From an uncultured Anaerolineae bacterium (GTDB lineage: Bacteria; Chloroflexota; Anaerolineae; Aggregatilineales; Phototrophicaceae): a stretch of 64,000 nucleotides of DNA. Location: positions 109,557 through 173,556 of the forward strand of contig CALIEB010000005.1 of NCBI GenBank assembly GCA_938022205.1, written 5' to 3'. The notes under the pieces are model-generated. The model was not told the DNA's origin and did no database searches. It was given only the letters and a program-made list of their open reading frames with translations. Position numbers and translations under genes: made by a program. The stretch's first letter is position 1. The number at the start of each line of letters is the position of its first letter. Shown here in pieces: positions 7,225 through 15,967 of the stretch.

Positions 7225-9477
7225 CTACAGCCGCTTGCCTCGCAGCCTCAAGCTGTTCATGACAACAAAGAACGAGCTTGATGCCATAGCCGCAGCGGCA
7301 AACATGGGAATGAGACCACCCAACATCGCCACTGGGATGAGGACAACGTTATAGATAAATGCCCAAAATAGATTTTGGTAAATGGTCTGCATCGTCGCCT
7401 TCGAGAGCCTAAGCGCGTCCGCCACGCCGCGCAAGTCACCGCGAATAAGCGTTACGTCGCTGGCTTCGATGGCGATGTCTGTTCCCGTGCCGATGGCGAT
7501 GCCTACATCAGCTTGCGCCAGCGCGGGCGCGTCGTTTACACCGTCGCCGACCATGCCCACGCGCCGCCCTTCTGCTTGCAAGCGCGCTACTTCGTGGGCT
7601 TTGTCGGCGGGCAGCACTTCGGCAATCGTGCGCGTAATGCCCGCCGCTTGCGCGATAGCATGGGCGGTTTGCGCGTTGTCGCCCGTCAGCATCACCACTT
7701 CTAGCCCCAGCTGACGCATTTGGGCTACCGCCTCGCGCGCGCCTTCTTTAAGCGTGTCAGCAATGCCCAACACACCCGCCGCTTGACCATCGACCGCCAC
7801 CGCCACAACCGTGCGCGCCTTGCGTTGCAGCGTGTCGATATGCGCGTCCAGCGCGACAAGGTCAACGCCTTCTTCACGCAGCCAGCGCGGGCTGCCCGCC
7901 AAAACCGTGCGACCGTCAGCAAGCCGCGCCCGCACGCCATGCCCGTCCACGCTCACAAACGTCTCAAGAGGCAGTGTTGGCAAGTCAAACGCGCGCGCTT
8001 GCGCCACAATCGCCCGCGCTAAGGGGTGTTCGCTGCCTGCTTCCGCGCTAGCAACCAGTTGCAAGAATGCCTCTTCGTGGGTGTCATCCACAGGCAAAAC
8101 GTCCGTTACGGCGGGCTTACCCCGCGTAAGCGTGCCTGTCTTGTCCAGCACGAGCGTATTGAGCTTATGCGTTGTTTCCAGCGCGCTGCTGTTCTTGAAC
8201 AGCACGCCCATCTCTGCGCCGCGCCCTGTTCCCACCATAATCGCCGTCGGGGTTGCCAAGCCAAGCGCGCACGGACAAGCAATCACCAGCACCGCAATTG
8301 CGTTCAGCGTTGCTTGTGGTAGTGTCGCGCCACCCAACGTCAGCCAGCCTACGAACGTCACCACCGCCAGCACCAGCACAATCGGCACGAACACCGCCGA
8401 CACTTGGTCAGCCACGCGTTGAATAGGAGCTTTGGCAAGTTGCGCCTGCTCGACAAGGCGAATGATTTGCGACAGCGCGGTTTGCTCGCCCACGCGCTTC
8501 GCCTCAACAATGAGCCGTCCGTTTAGGTTCACCGTGCCACCGATGACTTCGTCGCCAGCGCGCTTGTCGACAGGCATGCTCTCCCCGGTGAGCATCGCCT
8601 CGTCGACGCTAGACACGCCGTCGCGCACCACGCCGTCGACAGGCACGCGCATGCCCGCTTTCACCACGAGCTTGTTACCAACCAGCACGTCGCGCACCGC
8701 CACTTCGACCTCTTGTCCATCGCGCAAAAGAACAGCTTTTTGCGGTTGAAGCTGCATGAGCTTCTTAATCGCGTCGCTAGTACGCCCTTTAGCACGCGCT
8801 TCCAGCAGCTTGCCCAGCGTGATGAGCGTCAAAATGACCGCCGCCGACTCAAAGTAGTCGTCTGTACCGACGATGTGCGTAAAGTCAAAAACTATGCCTA
8901 GCAGCACGATGACCCCGTAGAGATACGCTGCCGTGCTGCCCAGCGCGACCAGCACGTCCATGTTGGCTGTGCCGCTGCGCACTGCTTTATATCCGCCGAC
9001 GACATACTGCCAGCCCAGCACCCAGAACACCGGCGTTGCCAGCGCGCCAAAGACAAACAGCCACCAATCTTCCATCAGAATTGGCACAACTTCCATCAGC
9101 ACGTCAAACGGCGGCGTATGCATAAAATGGCGCGTCATGCTTAAGACCGTGAGCGGCACGGTGAAAAGCGCGCCCCACAGCACGAGCCGCTGCTGTTTGC
9201 GGATTTCGGCAGCGCGCGCCTGTGCCTCAGTGTCGGCAGCGTTCTCGGCGTGTGTGGTGTCAATCACCCCGTAGCCAGCGCGTGTCACCGCCTCGACAAG
9301 GTCATGTCGCCCGACAAGGTTAGGGTCATAGGTGATAAGAGCGCGCTCGGTAGCAAGGTTGACCTGCACATCCAGCACGCCGGTCGGCTTCTTCAGCGCG
9401 CGTGCCACGTTGCGCTCGCAGGCAGCGCACGTCATGCCTGTGATGGGGAGGGTAAGCTGTTGCGCTTGTGTTTCCAT
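7225..9477 (-). CDS. copA: Copper-exporting P1B-type ATPase
   Basis: A 750-residue Cu(+) pump that exports copper at the cost of ATP. In order: an N-terminal HMA domain with GMTCAAC (Cys17, Cys20); paired membrane helices; the actuator loop with TGES; the membrane CPC motif ([12 protein letters not shown]); the phosphorylated Asp in DKTGTLT; the SEHPLA nucleotide-site motif; the [10 protein letters not shown] hinge; and a last membrane pair with YN and MASSSF, the signature of Cu(+)-selective PIB-1 pumps. It is the third gene of csoR-DUF305-copA, 2 bp after the DUF305 stop codon, and should be derepressed by copper through the CsoR-type operator at 10435. It appears complete. Confidence 0.97.
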   Translation of the reverse strand: METQAQQLTLPITGMTCAACERNVARALKKPTGVLDVQVNLATERALITYDPNLVGRHDLVEAVTRAGYGVIDTTHAENAADTEAQARAAEIRKQQRLVLWGALFTVPLTVLSMTRHFMHTPPFDVLMEVVPILMEDWWLFVFGALATPVFWVLGWQYVVGGYKAVRSGTANMDVLVALGSTAAYLYGVIVLLGIVFDFTHIVGTDDYFESAAVILTLITLGKLLEARAKGRTSDAIKKLMQLQPQKAVLLRDGQEVEVAVRDVLVGNKLVVKAGMRVPVDGVVRDGVSSVDEAMLTGESMPVDKRAGDEVIGGTVNLNGRLIVEAKRVGEQTALSQIIRLVEQAQLAKAPIQRVADQVSAVFVPIVLVLAVVTFVGWLTLGGATLPQATLNAIAVLVIACPCALGLATPTAIMVGTGRGAEMGVLFKNSSALETTHKLNTLVLDKTGTLTRGKPAVTDVLPVDDTHEEAFLQLVASAEAGSEHPLARAIVAQARAFDLPTLPLETFVSVDGHGVRARLADGRTVLAGSPRWLREEGVDLVALDAHIDTLQRKARTVVAVAVDGQAAGVLGIADTLKEGAREAVAQMRQLGLEVVMLTGDNAQTAHAIAQAAGITRTIAEVLPADKAHEVARLQAEGRRVGMVGDGVNDAPALAQADVGIAIGTGTDIAIEASDVTLIRGDLRGVADALRLSKATMQTIYQNLFWAFIYNVVLIPVAMLGGLIPMFAAAAMASSSFFVVMNSLRLRGKRL

Positions 9478-9479
9478 CG

Positions 9480-10091
9480 CTAGCGTAACCGTGTAAGCAA
9501 GGCTTCCATCAGGTCGATTTCAGCAGTTTGGTCGGCGATAATCGCCTCAGCAAGGGCGCGCAAGTCGGCATGTTCGGCGCGCTGCAAGACACGCGCCGCC
9601 ATGTGCAGCGCGTCGTCGTGATGGTCAATCATGTTTTCTAGCCAGACCATGTCATAGTCCAAGCCCTGCGCGCGACCCAAACCCGCAAACATGCCCATTG
9701 TCATGGCGGGGTCGGTCAGCGGCTGCGCTGTGCCATGCCCTGCATGTCCCGCATGCCCATTGCTAGGCGCGGGTACATCCGTTAAGGCTGCGAGCATCGA
9801 CACAGGCGCGTACGCGATGTTATACCAGTCACGCAGCCAGCCAACCATCAACGCAATCTCTGCGGTTTGTGCCGCGATAACATTGTCGCAAATGGTCTTG
9901 ACTGCTTGTGTCCGTGCTTTTGCTAGGCAATGCTGCGCCATGTCTACCGCCATTTGGTGGTGGTCAATCATACCTTGCAAGAAGCGCACTTCAGCGCGAC
10001 CGGCGCGCCCTTCGACAGGCGCATCTGCACTTACCCAAGTCACAACCAGCAACAGCCCTAAAATGTTTACGAAGCGCAAAAGGTGTTGCAT
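9480..10091 (-). CDS. DUF305 family protein, probable extracytoplasmic copper binder
   Basis: A 203-residue protein with an N-terminal hydrophobic signal or anchor ([20 protein letters not shown]), then two ferritin-like DUF305 repeats. Each repeat opens with Asp-His-His: [19 protein letters not shown] and [21 protein letters not shown]. His/Met-rich helices of this kind bind copper in characterised DUF305 proteins such as cyanobacterial CopM. The start at 10091 is preferred because AGGAGCAAGGAA precedes it; an in-frame codon at 10121 would overlap csoR. Its place between csoR and copA makes copper sequestration outside the membrane the likely role. A His/Gly-rich linker (GHAGHAGHG) lies between the repeats. 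Confidence 0.85.
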   Translation of the reverse strand: MQHLLRFVNILGLLLVVTWVSADAPVEGRAGRAEVRFLQGMIDHHQMAVDMAQHCLAKARTQAVKTICDNVIAAQTAEIALMVGWLRDWYNIAYAPVSMLAALTDVPAPSNGHAGHAGHGTAQPLTDPAMTMGMFAGLGRAQGLDYDMVWLENMIDHHDDALHMAARVLQRAEHADLRALAEAIIADQTAEIDLMEALLTRLR

Positions 10092-10101
10092 TTCCTTGCT
10101 C

Positions 10102-10398
10102 CTATTTGTGCAACAGCTCAATCAAGCGGTTAATATCCTGAATCACTTTGTCAGGGTTATCCACCATCTCATAGCGAGCCGTGTTCTCAAGATAGCAAGC
10201 CACAAGGTGATTGATAAGGCTTGCGGTTGCCTTTTCAATCGTGCGCGCCCGTATCACGCGCTCTTCACACGTGCCTTCGTCCGCCTCAATCATGCGCTCA
10301 AGGGACTCTAGTTGCCCCTTGATGCGGCGAATGCGGTTGAGACTTTGCTTATTGTGCGCGCTGCGTTCGCCTAAACAGTGGCACTTTCCTTCGCTCAT
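10102..10398 (-). CDS. csoR: CsoR/RcnR-family metal-responsive repressor
   Basis: A 98-residue all-helical DUF156 protein, first gene of the copper operon. The N-terminal NRIRRIKGQLESLERMIE helix is typical of the family. Candidate ligands are Cys44, His64 and Cys68, with the HLVAC element matching the H-x3-C of CsoR. The distance from Cys44 to His64 is 20 residues rather than 25 as in M. tuberculosis CsoR (Cys36-His61), and the N-terminus adds a CHC cluster at residues 6-8. Copper specificity is therefore inferred mainly from its neighbours and operators. AGGAG (10406-10410) supports the start. It should repress its own operon and probably the copZ-like gene at 13125. Confidence 0.9.
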   Translation of the reverse strand: MSEGKCHCLGERSAHNKQSLNRIRRIKGQLESLERMIEADEGTCEERVIRARTIEKATASLINHLVACYLENTARYEMVDNPDKVIQDINRLIELLHK

Positions 10399-10434
10399 GA
10401 TGGTTCTCCTGACAACCTTATATTATACGTTAGT

Positions 10435-10450
10435 ATACCCATTAGGGTAT
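10435..10450. promoter_or_regulatory. CsoR-type operator 1
   Basis: ATACCC-ATTA-GGGTAT, a perfect inverted repeat of the GC-tract design used by CsoR repressors. On the csoR side a TTGACA (minus, 10451-10456) abuts it and a TATAAT (minus, 10422-10427) lies just beyond. On the other side it ends 7 bp before the -35 of the O-antigen-ligase-like gene. Confidence 0.85.
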
Positions 10451-10457
10451 TGTCAAG

Positions 10458-10486
10458 TTGAAAAACCCGACAGGCAGCCGTATACT
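10458..10486 (+). promoter_or_regulatory. Promoter of the O-antigen-ligase-like gene, predicted leaderless
   Basis: TTGAAA (10458-10463), 17-bp spacer, TATACT (10481-10486). A start site 7 bp after the -10 falls on the ATG at 10493, so the mRNA should begin at or next to its start codon. Confidence 0.7.
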
Positions 10487-10492
10487 ATGCCA

Positions 10493-11821
10493 ATGACATA
10501 CACCCGCCGTGTCATTATTGTACAAACGTCGGTTGCGCTCACGCTAGGCTTGCTGCCGCTGTGGCTCAAGTTTTCTGGCGCGCTGCCGCCCTTCACCGCC
10601 ACCTACGTGCTAGGGTTCGTCGCTGCGCTGTGCATCGTGGGCAGCGTTGGCGTATGGCTGCTGCTTGGCGCGCCCAACGCTCGTGCCTTGTGGAGAGACT
10701 CACCACGCGCGCTGTGGACATTAAGCCTACTAGCGTTCGTCAGCTGGGCATGGTTAAGCCAATTTTGGGCGTATGAGCGCACCGCAAACGCGGGCGTAGC
10801 ACAAAACGCCGCCCTCACGCTGGCGATAAGTGCCGCGTTCGCGCTAGTGTGTGCTTGCTGCCCGCCGCCGCCGCGCGTCTTGTGGGGTATCGCTGGCGCG
10901 TGGCTGCTGCTCAACAGCGTAATCGGTGGCGCGCAAGTCGCGCTGCAAGGCAGCATCGGCTTGAGCGCGCTCAGCGAGTTCGCCCTAGACCCCGCTCGCA
11001 GTGGCACGAGCGTCATCGCCGCCGAAGGGGTGCGCTGGCTACGCGCTTATGGGTTGCTGCCACATCCCAACATATTCGCAGGATTTTTGCTGGTCAGCTT
11101 GTTGGTCACGTTGCCAGTATGGCGCGAGCGCGCGCCACTTTGGCACGACGCGCTTTGGGGCGCAGGCGTGTGGGTGCTAGGGCTCACGTTCTCACGAGGC
11201 GCGTGGCTAGGCTTCAGCGCAGGCTTAGGGCTACTGCTTTGGGCAAATCGGGCGCGCAAGCGGCAGGTACTGCGCATTTTCGGGCTACTGCTGTGTTTAG
11301 GACTTGCCTTTTTCGCCGCTTATCGTCCGCTGCTGTTGGCACGCGCCGGCATAGGGCAAGAAGCCACCGAGCAACAGTCCATCGCCGAGCGCGCGCTGCT
11401 GAACCACATTGCTTCGCGCGCCATCACGGCGCATCCCTTACAAGGCGTAGGCGCGGGCAACTTCGCCTGGTATGCCCACCGCACCATTCGCCAACACACG
11501 ACCTATCGCATTCGCGGCAAAGAAGTTCACAACGTGCCGCTGTTGGTCACAAGCGAGCTGGGCATCATAGGCTTGTGCCTGTTTATCGCCATGATGGGCA
11601 GCGGTATGTGGTCGGCTTGGCGCGTGGCCAAGCAAACGCCACACCCTGCGCCACGTGTGGGCATCGCCGTTGTGCTTGCATGGGGCATCGTCGGCATGGT
11701 CGACCACTATCCCTACACCCTGGTGATGTGCTTACCGCTGTGGTGGGGCGCGCTGGCGTTAGCGTCTAGCGTAGGGCTGGCACAGGTACAAGCGGCACAG
11801 ACACACAATCTCCACCCGTGA
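10493..11821 (+). CDS. O-antigen ligase/polymerase family membrane protein (Wzy_C)
   Basis: A ~442-residue integral membrane protein with about eleven hydrophobic helices. The Wzy_C core appears as RAYGLLPHPNIFAGFL, then FSRGAWLGFSAGL, a long external loop with HPLQGVGAGNFAW, and HNVPLLVTSELGIIGL. Such proteins join or transfer lipid-linked glycans on the outer face of the membrane. The start could be 10487 or 10493; the latter coincides with the predicted transcription start. No Shine-Dalgarno is present, consistent with leaderless translation. It is divergent from csoR. Its last 56 bp overlap the convergent SH3b gene at 11766, which is unusually long for two real genes. Confidence 0.75.
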   Translation: MTYTRRVIIVQTSVALTLGLLPLWLKFSGALPPFTATYVLGFVAALCIVGSVGVWLLLGAPNARALWRDSPRALWTLSLLAFVSWAWLSQFWAYERTANAGVAQNAALTLAISAAFALVCACCPPPPRVLWGIAGAWLLLNSVIGGAQVALQGSIGLSALSEFALDPARSGTSVIAAEGVRWLRAYGLLPHPNIFAGFLLVSLLVTLPVWRERAPLWHDALWGAGVWVLGLTFSRGAWLGFSAGLGLLLWANRARKRQVLRIFGLLLCLGLAFFAAYRPLLLARAGIGQEATEQQSIAERALLNHIASRAITAHPLQGVGAGNFAWYAHRTIRQHTTYRIRGKEVHNVPLLVTSELGIIGLCLFIAMMGSGMWSAWRVAKQTPHPAPRVGIAVVLAWGIVGMVDHYPYTLVMCLPLWWGALALASSVGLAQVQAAQTHNLHP

Positions 11822-13118
11822 CCGTTGTCATCCCGCTCACCCACACGTAGGGCGCGATTTGCCACCAATTGCTGCCGTCTGTACCAATGGCACGCCCGGT
11901 TACTCGTGCGCTCTCACGGAAGCCCAGCACGCCCATGATGGGGTACTCGCGACCCGCACCTGCGCGCAAGTTTGCGCCGCCCTCGCCCGTTGTCAAGCGG
12001 CACGGCTCGCTGACGAGCATCCCCGCCAGCGGGCTAACGTCTTCGCGTGGACGCGGCTGAACAAACTGTGCCAAATCAACCGCCACAAAAAAGCCTTTGA
12101 GCAACAATGGCGTGGGCAGCATATACAGCCGCTGGTACAAGTAAGACAGGGGCGCGGTCGGTTTGTCAAGCGGTGTGCGCGCGTCAGGCTGGCGCATGTC
12201 GACGTTGACGCTGGTGTAAGCAGTGGGCGCGAGGTCAACGCTGCCTTGCGGCGTGCGCACACGCGCTTTGCCACGCAGCAGCGACACACGTAGCTGCGCC
12301 ATCTCAGGGTTCACGAGCAAACTTTCTAGAAACAGCGCGCCGCTCACGCGCAAGTCTACGCCGTTAACGCGCAAGTCTACGGTGGCGTTATCGGGCGTTT
12401 GCAACAGCGCGCCCGAAGGCGACGCGCCTTGACAAGGTGAATCCCCACCTGTGTTCAAAAACACGTCGGTAAACGCGGTAAACAGGCGCGGCACATCCGT
12501 GTCGTTAGCAGCAGCGACAGGTAGCACGTCCGTGCGCCCAGAGAGCGTGCTGCTCGCCACCCAGCCGTTGCGACCATCGGGAAGCTGCACGCGCACCCAC
12601 GCGCCGTCCGCTAGCCGCCCGGTGCCACGCACAACCGTGCCTTGTGCTAGCGGCGCAAGCACGCGAAAGTTATCGCCGCCGCCTGCCCGCAGATTGACAC
12701 CTCGTACGGGCGTTACCGTAAGTTCAGGGGTTTGCAGCTGTGGGCTTTGGTCAATCAGCGCGGCTTCCTGCACCAGCACCCAAGCCAGCGGCACAAGCTG
12801 CCCGCTTTCAAGCGCGTAGGCTTGCGCAAGCAGACGCAGCAAGCTGTTGTTGTCATCAGTGCGATAGCTGGCGAAGGCTTGCGCGTTGCGTATCAACACC
12901 CTATCCGCCGGCGCAGCGAACGCGCTTGCCAAGCCTTCATAGAAGAAAGCACGCACCTGCCCGCTGCCATAGCACGCCTGCCCTACCTGCTGGTCAGCAC
13001 ACACGGTGGCTGTTTGCGCCACCGCCGCCTGCTCTGCCAACACACACGCTTCTTGCGCCACCGCTTGTATTGCCAACAATAGCACGCCAACCATCAGCAC
13101 CAAACGCTTCATGCCCAT
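11766..13118 (-). CDS. Exported protein with two SH3b domains flanking a FecR-like domain
   Basis: A 450-residue secreted protein. Residues 1-22 form a signal peptide (RLVLMVGVLLLAIQAVAQ). A Cys-containing helical region follows (25-125), then SH3b domain 1 (~137-195, VNLRAGGG and GWV motifs), a FecR-like beta region (~245-305, DLRVNGVDLRVSG, LLRGKARVRTPQGSV), and SH3b domain 2 (~372-432, ANLRAGAG and WWQIAPYVWVSG). SH3b modules usually bind cell wall; FecR-like modules are often seen in extracytoplasmic sensing. The FecR part contains a short internal duplication (12343-12378). It overlaps the convergent ligase gene by 56 bp, and the copZ-like gene ends 6 bp before its start. Confidence 0.8.
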   Translation of the reverse strand: MGMKRLVLMVGVLLLAIQAVAQEACVLAEQAAVAQTATVCADQQVGQACYGSGQVRAFFYEGLASAFAAPADRVLIRNAQAFASYRTDDNNSLLRLLAQAYALESGQLVPLAWVLVQEAALIDQSPQLQTPELTVTPVRGVNLRAGGGDNFRVLAPLAQGTVVRGTGRLADGAWVRVQLPDGRNGWVASSTLSGRTDVLPVAAANDTDVPRLFTAFTDVFLNTGGDSPCQGASPSGALLQTPDNATVDLRVNGVDLRVSGALFLESLLVNPEMAQLRVSLLRGKARVRTPQGSVDLAPTAYTSVNVDMRQPDARTPLDKPTAPLSYLYQRLYMLPTPLLLKGFFVAVDLAQFVQPRPREDVSPLAGMLVSEPCRLTTGEGGANLRAGAGREYPIMGVLGFRESARVTGRAIGTDGSNWWQIAPYVWVSGMTTVTGGDCVSVPLVPVPALR

Positions 13119-13124
13119 CCTCTA

Positions 13125-13334
13125 TCAATTGTTTTTCGGCGGATAATCAATCTCAATGAGCTTCGCCACAATCGCTTCCCACGTGACAGGTGCTTCAAAT
13201 GTCACCGTGATTTCTTTGGTGGCGAGACTACCGCTCACGCTCTGCACGCCTTCCAGCGTCTTAAGCTCATTTTCGATGGTGCGCACACAGCCGCCGCACC
13301 CGATGTTCGGCACTTCAAACGTCTTCGTTGCCAT
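13125..13334 (-). CDS. copZ: Heavy-metal-associated (HMA) copper chaperone, CopZ-like
   Basis: A 69-residue single HMA domain with the metal-binding CGGC motif (IGCGGCVRTIENEL) and the usual beta-alpha-beta-beta-alpha-beta pattern (EGVQSVSGSLATKEITVTF). CopZ proteins carry Cu(+) to the HMA domain of CopA and to CsoR. The start at 13334 is fixed by AAGGAG (13344-13349); an in-frame codon at 13361 would overlap the operator. The gene lies 2.7 kb from the csoR operon but has a matching operator, so the two loci should respond together. The motif is GCGGC rather than the more usual GMTCxxC, so another soft metal is possible. Confidence 0.85.
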   Translation of the reverse strand: MATKTFEVPNIGCGGCVRTIENELKTLEGVQSVSGSLATKEITVTFEAPVTWEAIVAKLIEIDYPPKNN

Positions 13335-13362
13335 AGTCTCTCGCTCCTTATCTAGTGTCAAA

Positions 13363-13380
13363 TATACCCACTTGGGTATA
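13363..13380. promoter_or_regulatory. CsoR-type operator 2
   Basis: TATACCC-ACTT-GGGTATA, a perfect 7-bp inverted repeat with a 4-bp spacer. The core (ATACCC-N4-GGGTAT) is identical to operator 1. It covers the predicted start of the copZ transcript, which fits repression. Confidence 0.9.
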
Positions 13381-13385
13381 AAAGC

Positions 13386-13415
13386 AGTTTAGTCATGACA
13401 TGTGAGCGTTGTCAA
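13386..13415 (-). promoter_or_regulatory. Promoter of the copZ-like gene
   Basis: Minus-strand TTGACA (13410-13415), 18-bp spacer, TAAACT (13386-13391). It overlaps the 3' end of the methyltransferase gene; the CsoR-type operator begins immediately downstream. Confidence 0.6.
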
Positions 13416-14298
13416 CAGGTTTTGCACGCTGCAGGATATAGTTGCGCGTCCCCCACGCTTTCGAATAGGCATCTTGATAGGTAATGCCCAACTCGTTTAG
13501 CCACAATTCCAGCTCTAGCCAACGCTCGAGATAGGCTTGTTTGTGCGCTTCTGGGATGATTTTGTAAATGCCCTTGAGCGACGTGTTAAACATTTTTGCC
13601 TCTCGAATAGTCAGCCCTGCTTGCTGCACCCATCGCTTAAAGTCCGCCTCTCGCACAAACGCCTGATAGTAGGCTTGATTGCCCAAACGCGCCAAAAATC
13701 CACCGATGACAGTCTTGGCGCGTTCCTTCCAGTGCGTGCTGTGGAAATGCCCCGCATCATAGTTCATCAGACAAAAACCATCCTCACTTAGGCAATCATA
13801 CACAAACCGTAAGTAAGCAAGGCGTTCGTACACATGCTCCAACACGCTAAACGACAACACGATGTCATAACTTTCGTAGGGCAACTGCGGGTGAATGGCG
13901 GCATAGGCATATCCCTGAACAATCGTCGCGTCGAAATGGCGCAAGTTTTGCCGCGCCTGCTCAGCATCCCGCGCTAAAGGCTCAATGCCCACAAATGTGA
14001 CATTAGGGCAGCGCGTTAGCAATTCCACCGCATAGCGTGCCGCACCGCAACCTAAGTCTAGAAGCCTGATAGGACGTGCTGCCGCTTGTGCATAGCGTTC
14101 TACCCACGCTAAACAGTACTGTTTGGCGGCATTGCCGACATGAACATCGTAAGCCATGAAAACCCTTTCACGTTGGTCAATTGCATTCATCATAGCGGCT
14201 AGCCAATCATCTGAATAGAGAGCGCGGGAACGCTGTGACACTAACCTACACATCAAAGCCAGATAAACGGTGTTATAGGTTATGGCAATTTTTACCAA
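13393..14298 (-). CDS. Class I SAM-dependent methyltransferase, substrate unknown
   Basis: Contains a Rossmann-type methyltransferase domain at ~60-200. Motif I is LLDLGCGAARYAVEL, the acidic end of strand 2 is VGIEP, motif IV is the YDIVLSFSVLEHV segment, and the post-motif is LSEDGFCLMNYDAGH. The ~90 C-terminal residues are helical and contain KIIPEAHKQAYLERWLELELWLNE. The first possible codon (14298) is TTG; an ATG at 14253 or an internal Met may be the true start, as the first 45 residues look unrelated to the domain. It is divergent from the carboxylase operon. The target (sugar, lipid or small molecule) cannot be told from sequence. Confidence 0.75.
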   Translation of the reverse strand: MVKIAITYNTVYLALMCRLVSQRSRALYSDDWLAAMMNAIDQRERVFMAYDVHVGNAAKQYCLAWVERYAQAAARPIRLLDLGCGAARYAVELLTRCPNVTFVGIEPLARDAEQARQNLRHFDATIVQGYAYAAIHPQLPYESYDIVLSFSVLEHVYERLAYLRFVYDCLSEDGFCLMNYDAGHFHSTHWKERAKTVIGGFLARLGNQAYYQAFVREADFKRWVQQAGLTIREAKMFNTSLKGIYKIIPEAHKQAYLERWLELELWLNELGITYQDAYSKAWGTRNYILQRAKPVDNAHMS

Positions 14299-14336
14299 AC
14301 CGAGCCAATTCCCTGCCCTAGATTGGATTTATTGGG

Positions 14337-14378
14337 TATAATCCACTCATGTTTTTTTAAGGGAGTTGTTCTCCTAAA
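14337..14378 (+). promoter_or_regulatory. Carboxylase operon -10 and leader hairpin
   Basis: TATAAT (14337-14342) is followed by a leader in which TTT...GGGAG (14361-14365) can pair with CTCCT...AAA (14371-14378) around a TTGTT loop. The ribosome site of the first gene, GAGG at 14394, lies outside the hairpin. No clear -35 was found. Confidence 0.4.
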
Positions 14379-14404
14379 GTGGCTTAAGGAAATGAGGTCA
14401 TCAT

Positions 14405-15955
14405 ATGGCAAAGAATCAGAAGATAGAGCTTTTGCACCAAAAACGCGCCGAAAGCCGTGCAGGCGGCGGGGAAGAACGCATCAAACGCCAGCACGCCGCC
14501 AAGCGCAACACAGCTTATGAGCGTCTAGAAATTTTGCTCGACCCGGGCAGCTTTCACGAGATAGACGCTTTCGTTGAACACCGTTCTAGCAACTTTGGCT
14601 TAGACAAACAGAAGTTTCTTGGCGACAGCGTGGTAACGGGCTGGGGAACGATTGACGGGCGTTTGGTCTATGTCTACAGTCAAGACTTTACCGTGCTAGG
14701 CGGCAGCTTGTCAGAAGCCCACGCCGCCAAGATTTGCAAAATCATGGACATGGCGATGCGCACCGGCGCGCCAGTTATCGGGCTAAACGACAGCGGTGGC
14801 GCGCGCATTCAAGAGGGTGTAGAGAGTCTCGCTGGTTACGCCGAGATTTTCTTGCGCAACACGCTTGCCAGCGGGGTCATCCCACAAATCAGCGTCATCA
14901 TGGGACCTTGCGCGGGCGGCGCGGTCTACAGCCCTGCCCTCACGGACTATGTCATCATGGTGCGCGACACTAGCTACATGTTCATCACGGGACCCAACGT
15001 CGTCAAGCAAGTGTTGAACGAAGACATCACGTCCGATGAACTGGGCGGCGCAGACATTCACGCCACTAAGAGCGGCGTGTGCCACTTGGTCGGTGACGAT
15101 GAGACGCAAGCACTGATGATGGTGCGCGAGCTGCTCGGCTTCCTGCCCCAGAACAACATGGAAGATGCGCCCGTCGAACCCAGCACTGATGACCCGCTGC
15201 GCGAAGAAGAGAGCCTAAACAGCATCATCCCCGACAACCCCAACAAGCCCTATGACATGAAAGAAGTCATCGAAAAGATCGTAGACGATGGCTACTTCTT
15301 TGAAATCCAGCCTGACTACGCCGCCAACATCGTGGTGGGTTTTGCGCGTTTGGGTGGACAAAGCGTGGGCATCGTCGCCAATCAACCGATGGTGTTGGCA
15401 GGCGTGTTAGACATCAAGGCAAGCGAAAAAGCCGCGCGCTTTATCCGCACCTGCGACGCTTTTAACATCCCCATCATCACCTTTGTCGACGTGCCCGGCT
15501 ACTTGCCCGGCTCTGACCAAGAGCATGGTGGTGTCATTCGCAGCGGCGCGAAGCTGCTCTACGCTTACTGCGAAGCGACCGTACCTAAGCTCACCGTGAC
15601 GACGCGCAAATCTTATGGCGGCGCGTACTGCGTGATGAGCAGTAAGCACATTCGCGGTGACCTCAACCTTGCTTGGCCCACTGCCGAAATTGCTGTGATG
15701 GGACCGGAAGGCGCGGTCGAAATTATCAACCGCCGTGAGCTTGCCGAAGCCGCCGACCCTGTCGCCAAGAAAGCGGAGCTAGCGGCGGAATATCGTGAGA
15801 AATTCGCCCATCCCTACATTGCCGCAGCGCGCGGCTTTCTCGACGATGTCATCGAGCCAAAAGAGACCCGTCCACGCCTTATCAACGCGCTGCAGGTCTT
15901 CCAGAACAAGCGCGACGAAAACCCACCCAAGAAACACGGCAACATGCCGCTTTAA
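14405..15955 (+). CDS. pccB: Acyl-CoA carboxylase carboxyltransferase subunit (propionyl-CoA type)
   Basis: A 516-residue carboxyltransferase that moves CO2 from carboxybiotin to an acyl-CoA, probably propionyl-CoA. It has the two crotonase-like halves of the family. The N-terminal half has [36 protein letters not shown] and [15 protein letters not shown]. The C-terminal half has [28 protein letters not shown] and [12 protein letters not shown]. Length matches PccB. It heads an operon with the biotin carboxylase (12 bp gap) and biotin carrier. Methylmalonyl-CoA mutase genes elsewhere in the window support propionyl-CoA as substrate, but acetyl-CoA or a mixture cannot be excluded. Confidence 0.93.
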   Translation: MAKNQKIELLHQKRAESRAGGGEERIKRQHAAKRNTAYERLEILLDPGSFHEIDAFVEHRSSNFGLDKQKFLGDSVVTGWGTIDGRLVYVYSQDFTVLGGSLSEAHAAKICKIMDMAMRTGAPVIGLNDSGGARIQEGVESLAGYAEIFLRNTLASGVIPQISVIMGPCAGGAVYSPALTDYVIMVRDTSYMFITGPNVVKQVLNEDITSDELGGADIHATKSGVCHLVGDDETQALMMVRELLGFLPQNNMEDAPVEPSTDDPLREEESLNSIIPDNPNKPYDMKEVIEKIVDDGYFFEIQPDYAANIVVGFARLGGQSVGIVANQPMVLAGVLDIKASEKAARFIRTCDAFNIPIITFVDVPGYLPGSDQEHGGVIRSGAKLLYAYCEATVPKLTVTTRKSYGGAYCVMSSKHIRGDLNLAWPTAEIAVMGPEGAVEIINRRELAEAADPVAKKAELAAEYREKFAHPYIAAARGFLDDVIEPKETRPRLINALQVFQNKRDENPPKKHGNMPL

Positions 15956-15967
15956 GGAGCGCGAACG

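Noticed and set aside
10211..10486. Extended N-terminus of the O-antigen-ligase-like gene over csoR
   Set aside because: This stretch is the antisense of csoR plus the operator and promoter; membrane-protein homology begins after 10487.
12343..12378. Tandem repeat that might be a mobile or CRISPR-like repeat
   Set aside because: It is a two-copy duplication of about 17 bp inside the coding sequence of the FecR-like domain and keeps the frame.
14323..14520. Leader peptide upstream of the carboxylase operon
   Set aside because: The frame starts before the -10 element at 14337 and runs into the carboxyltransferase gene in another frame, so it is unlikely to be transcribed from its start.
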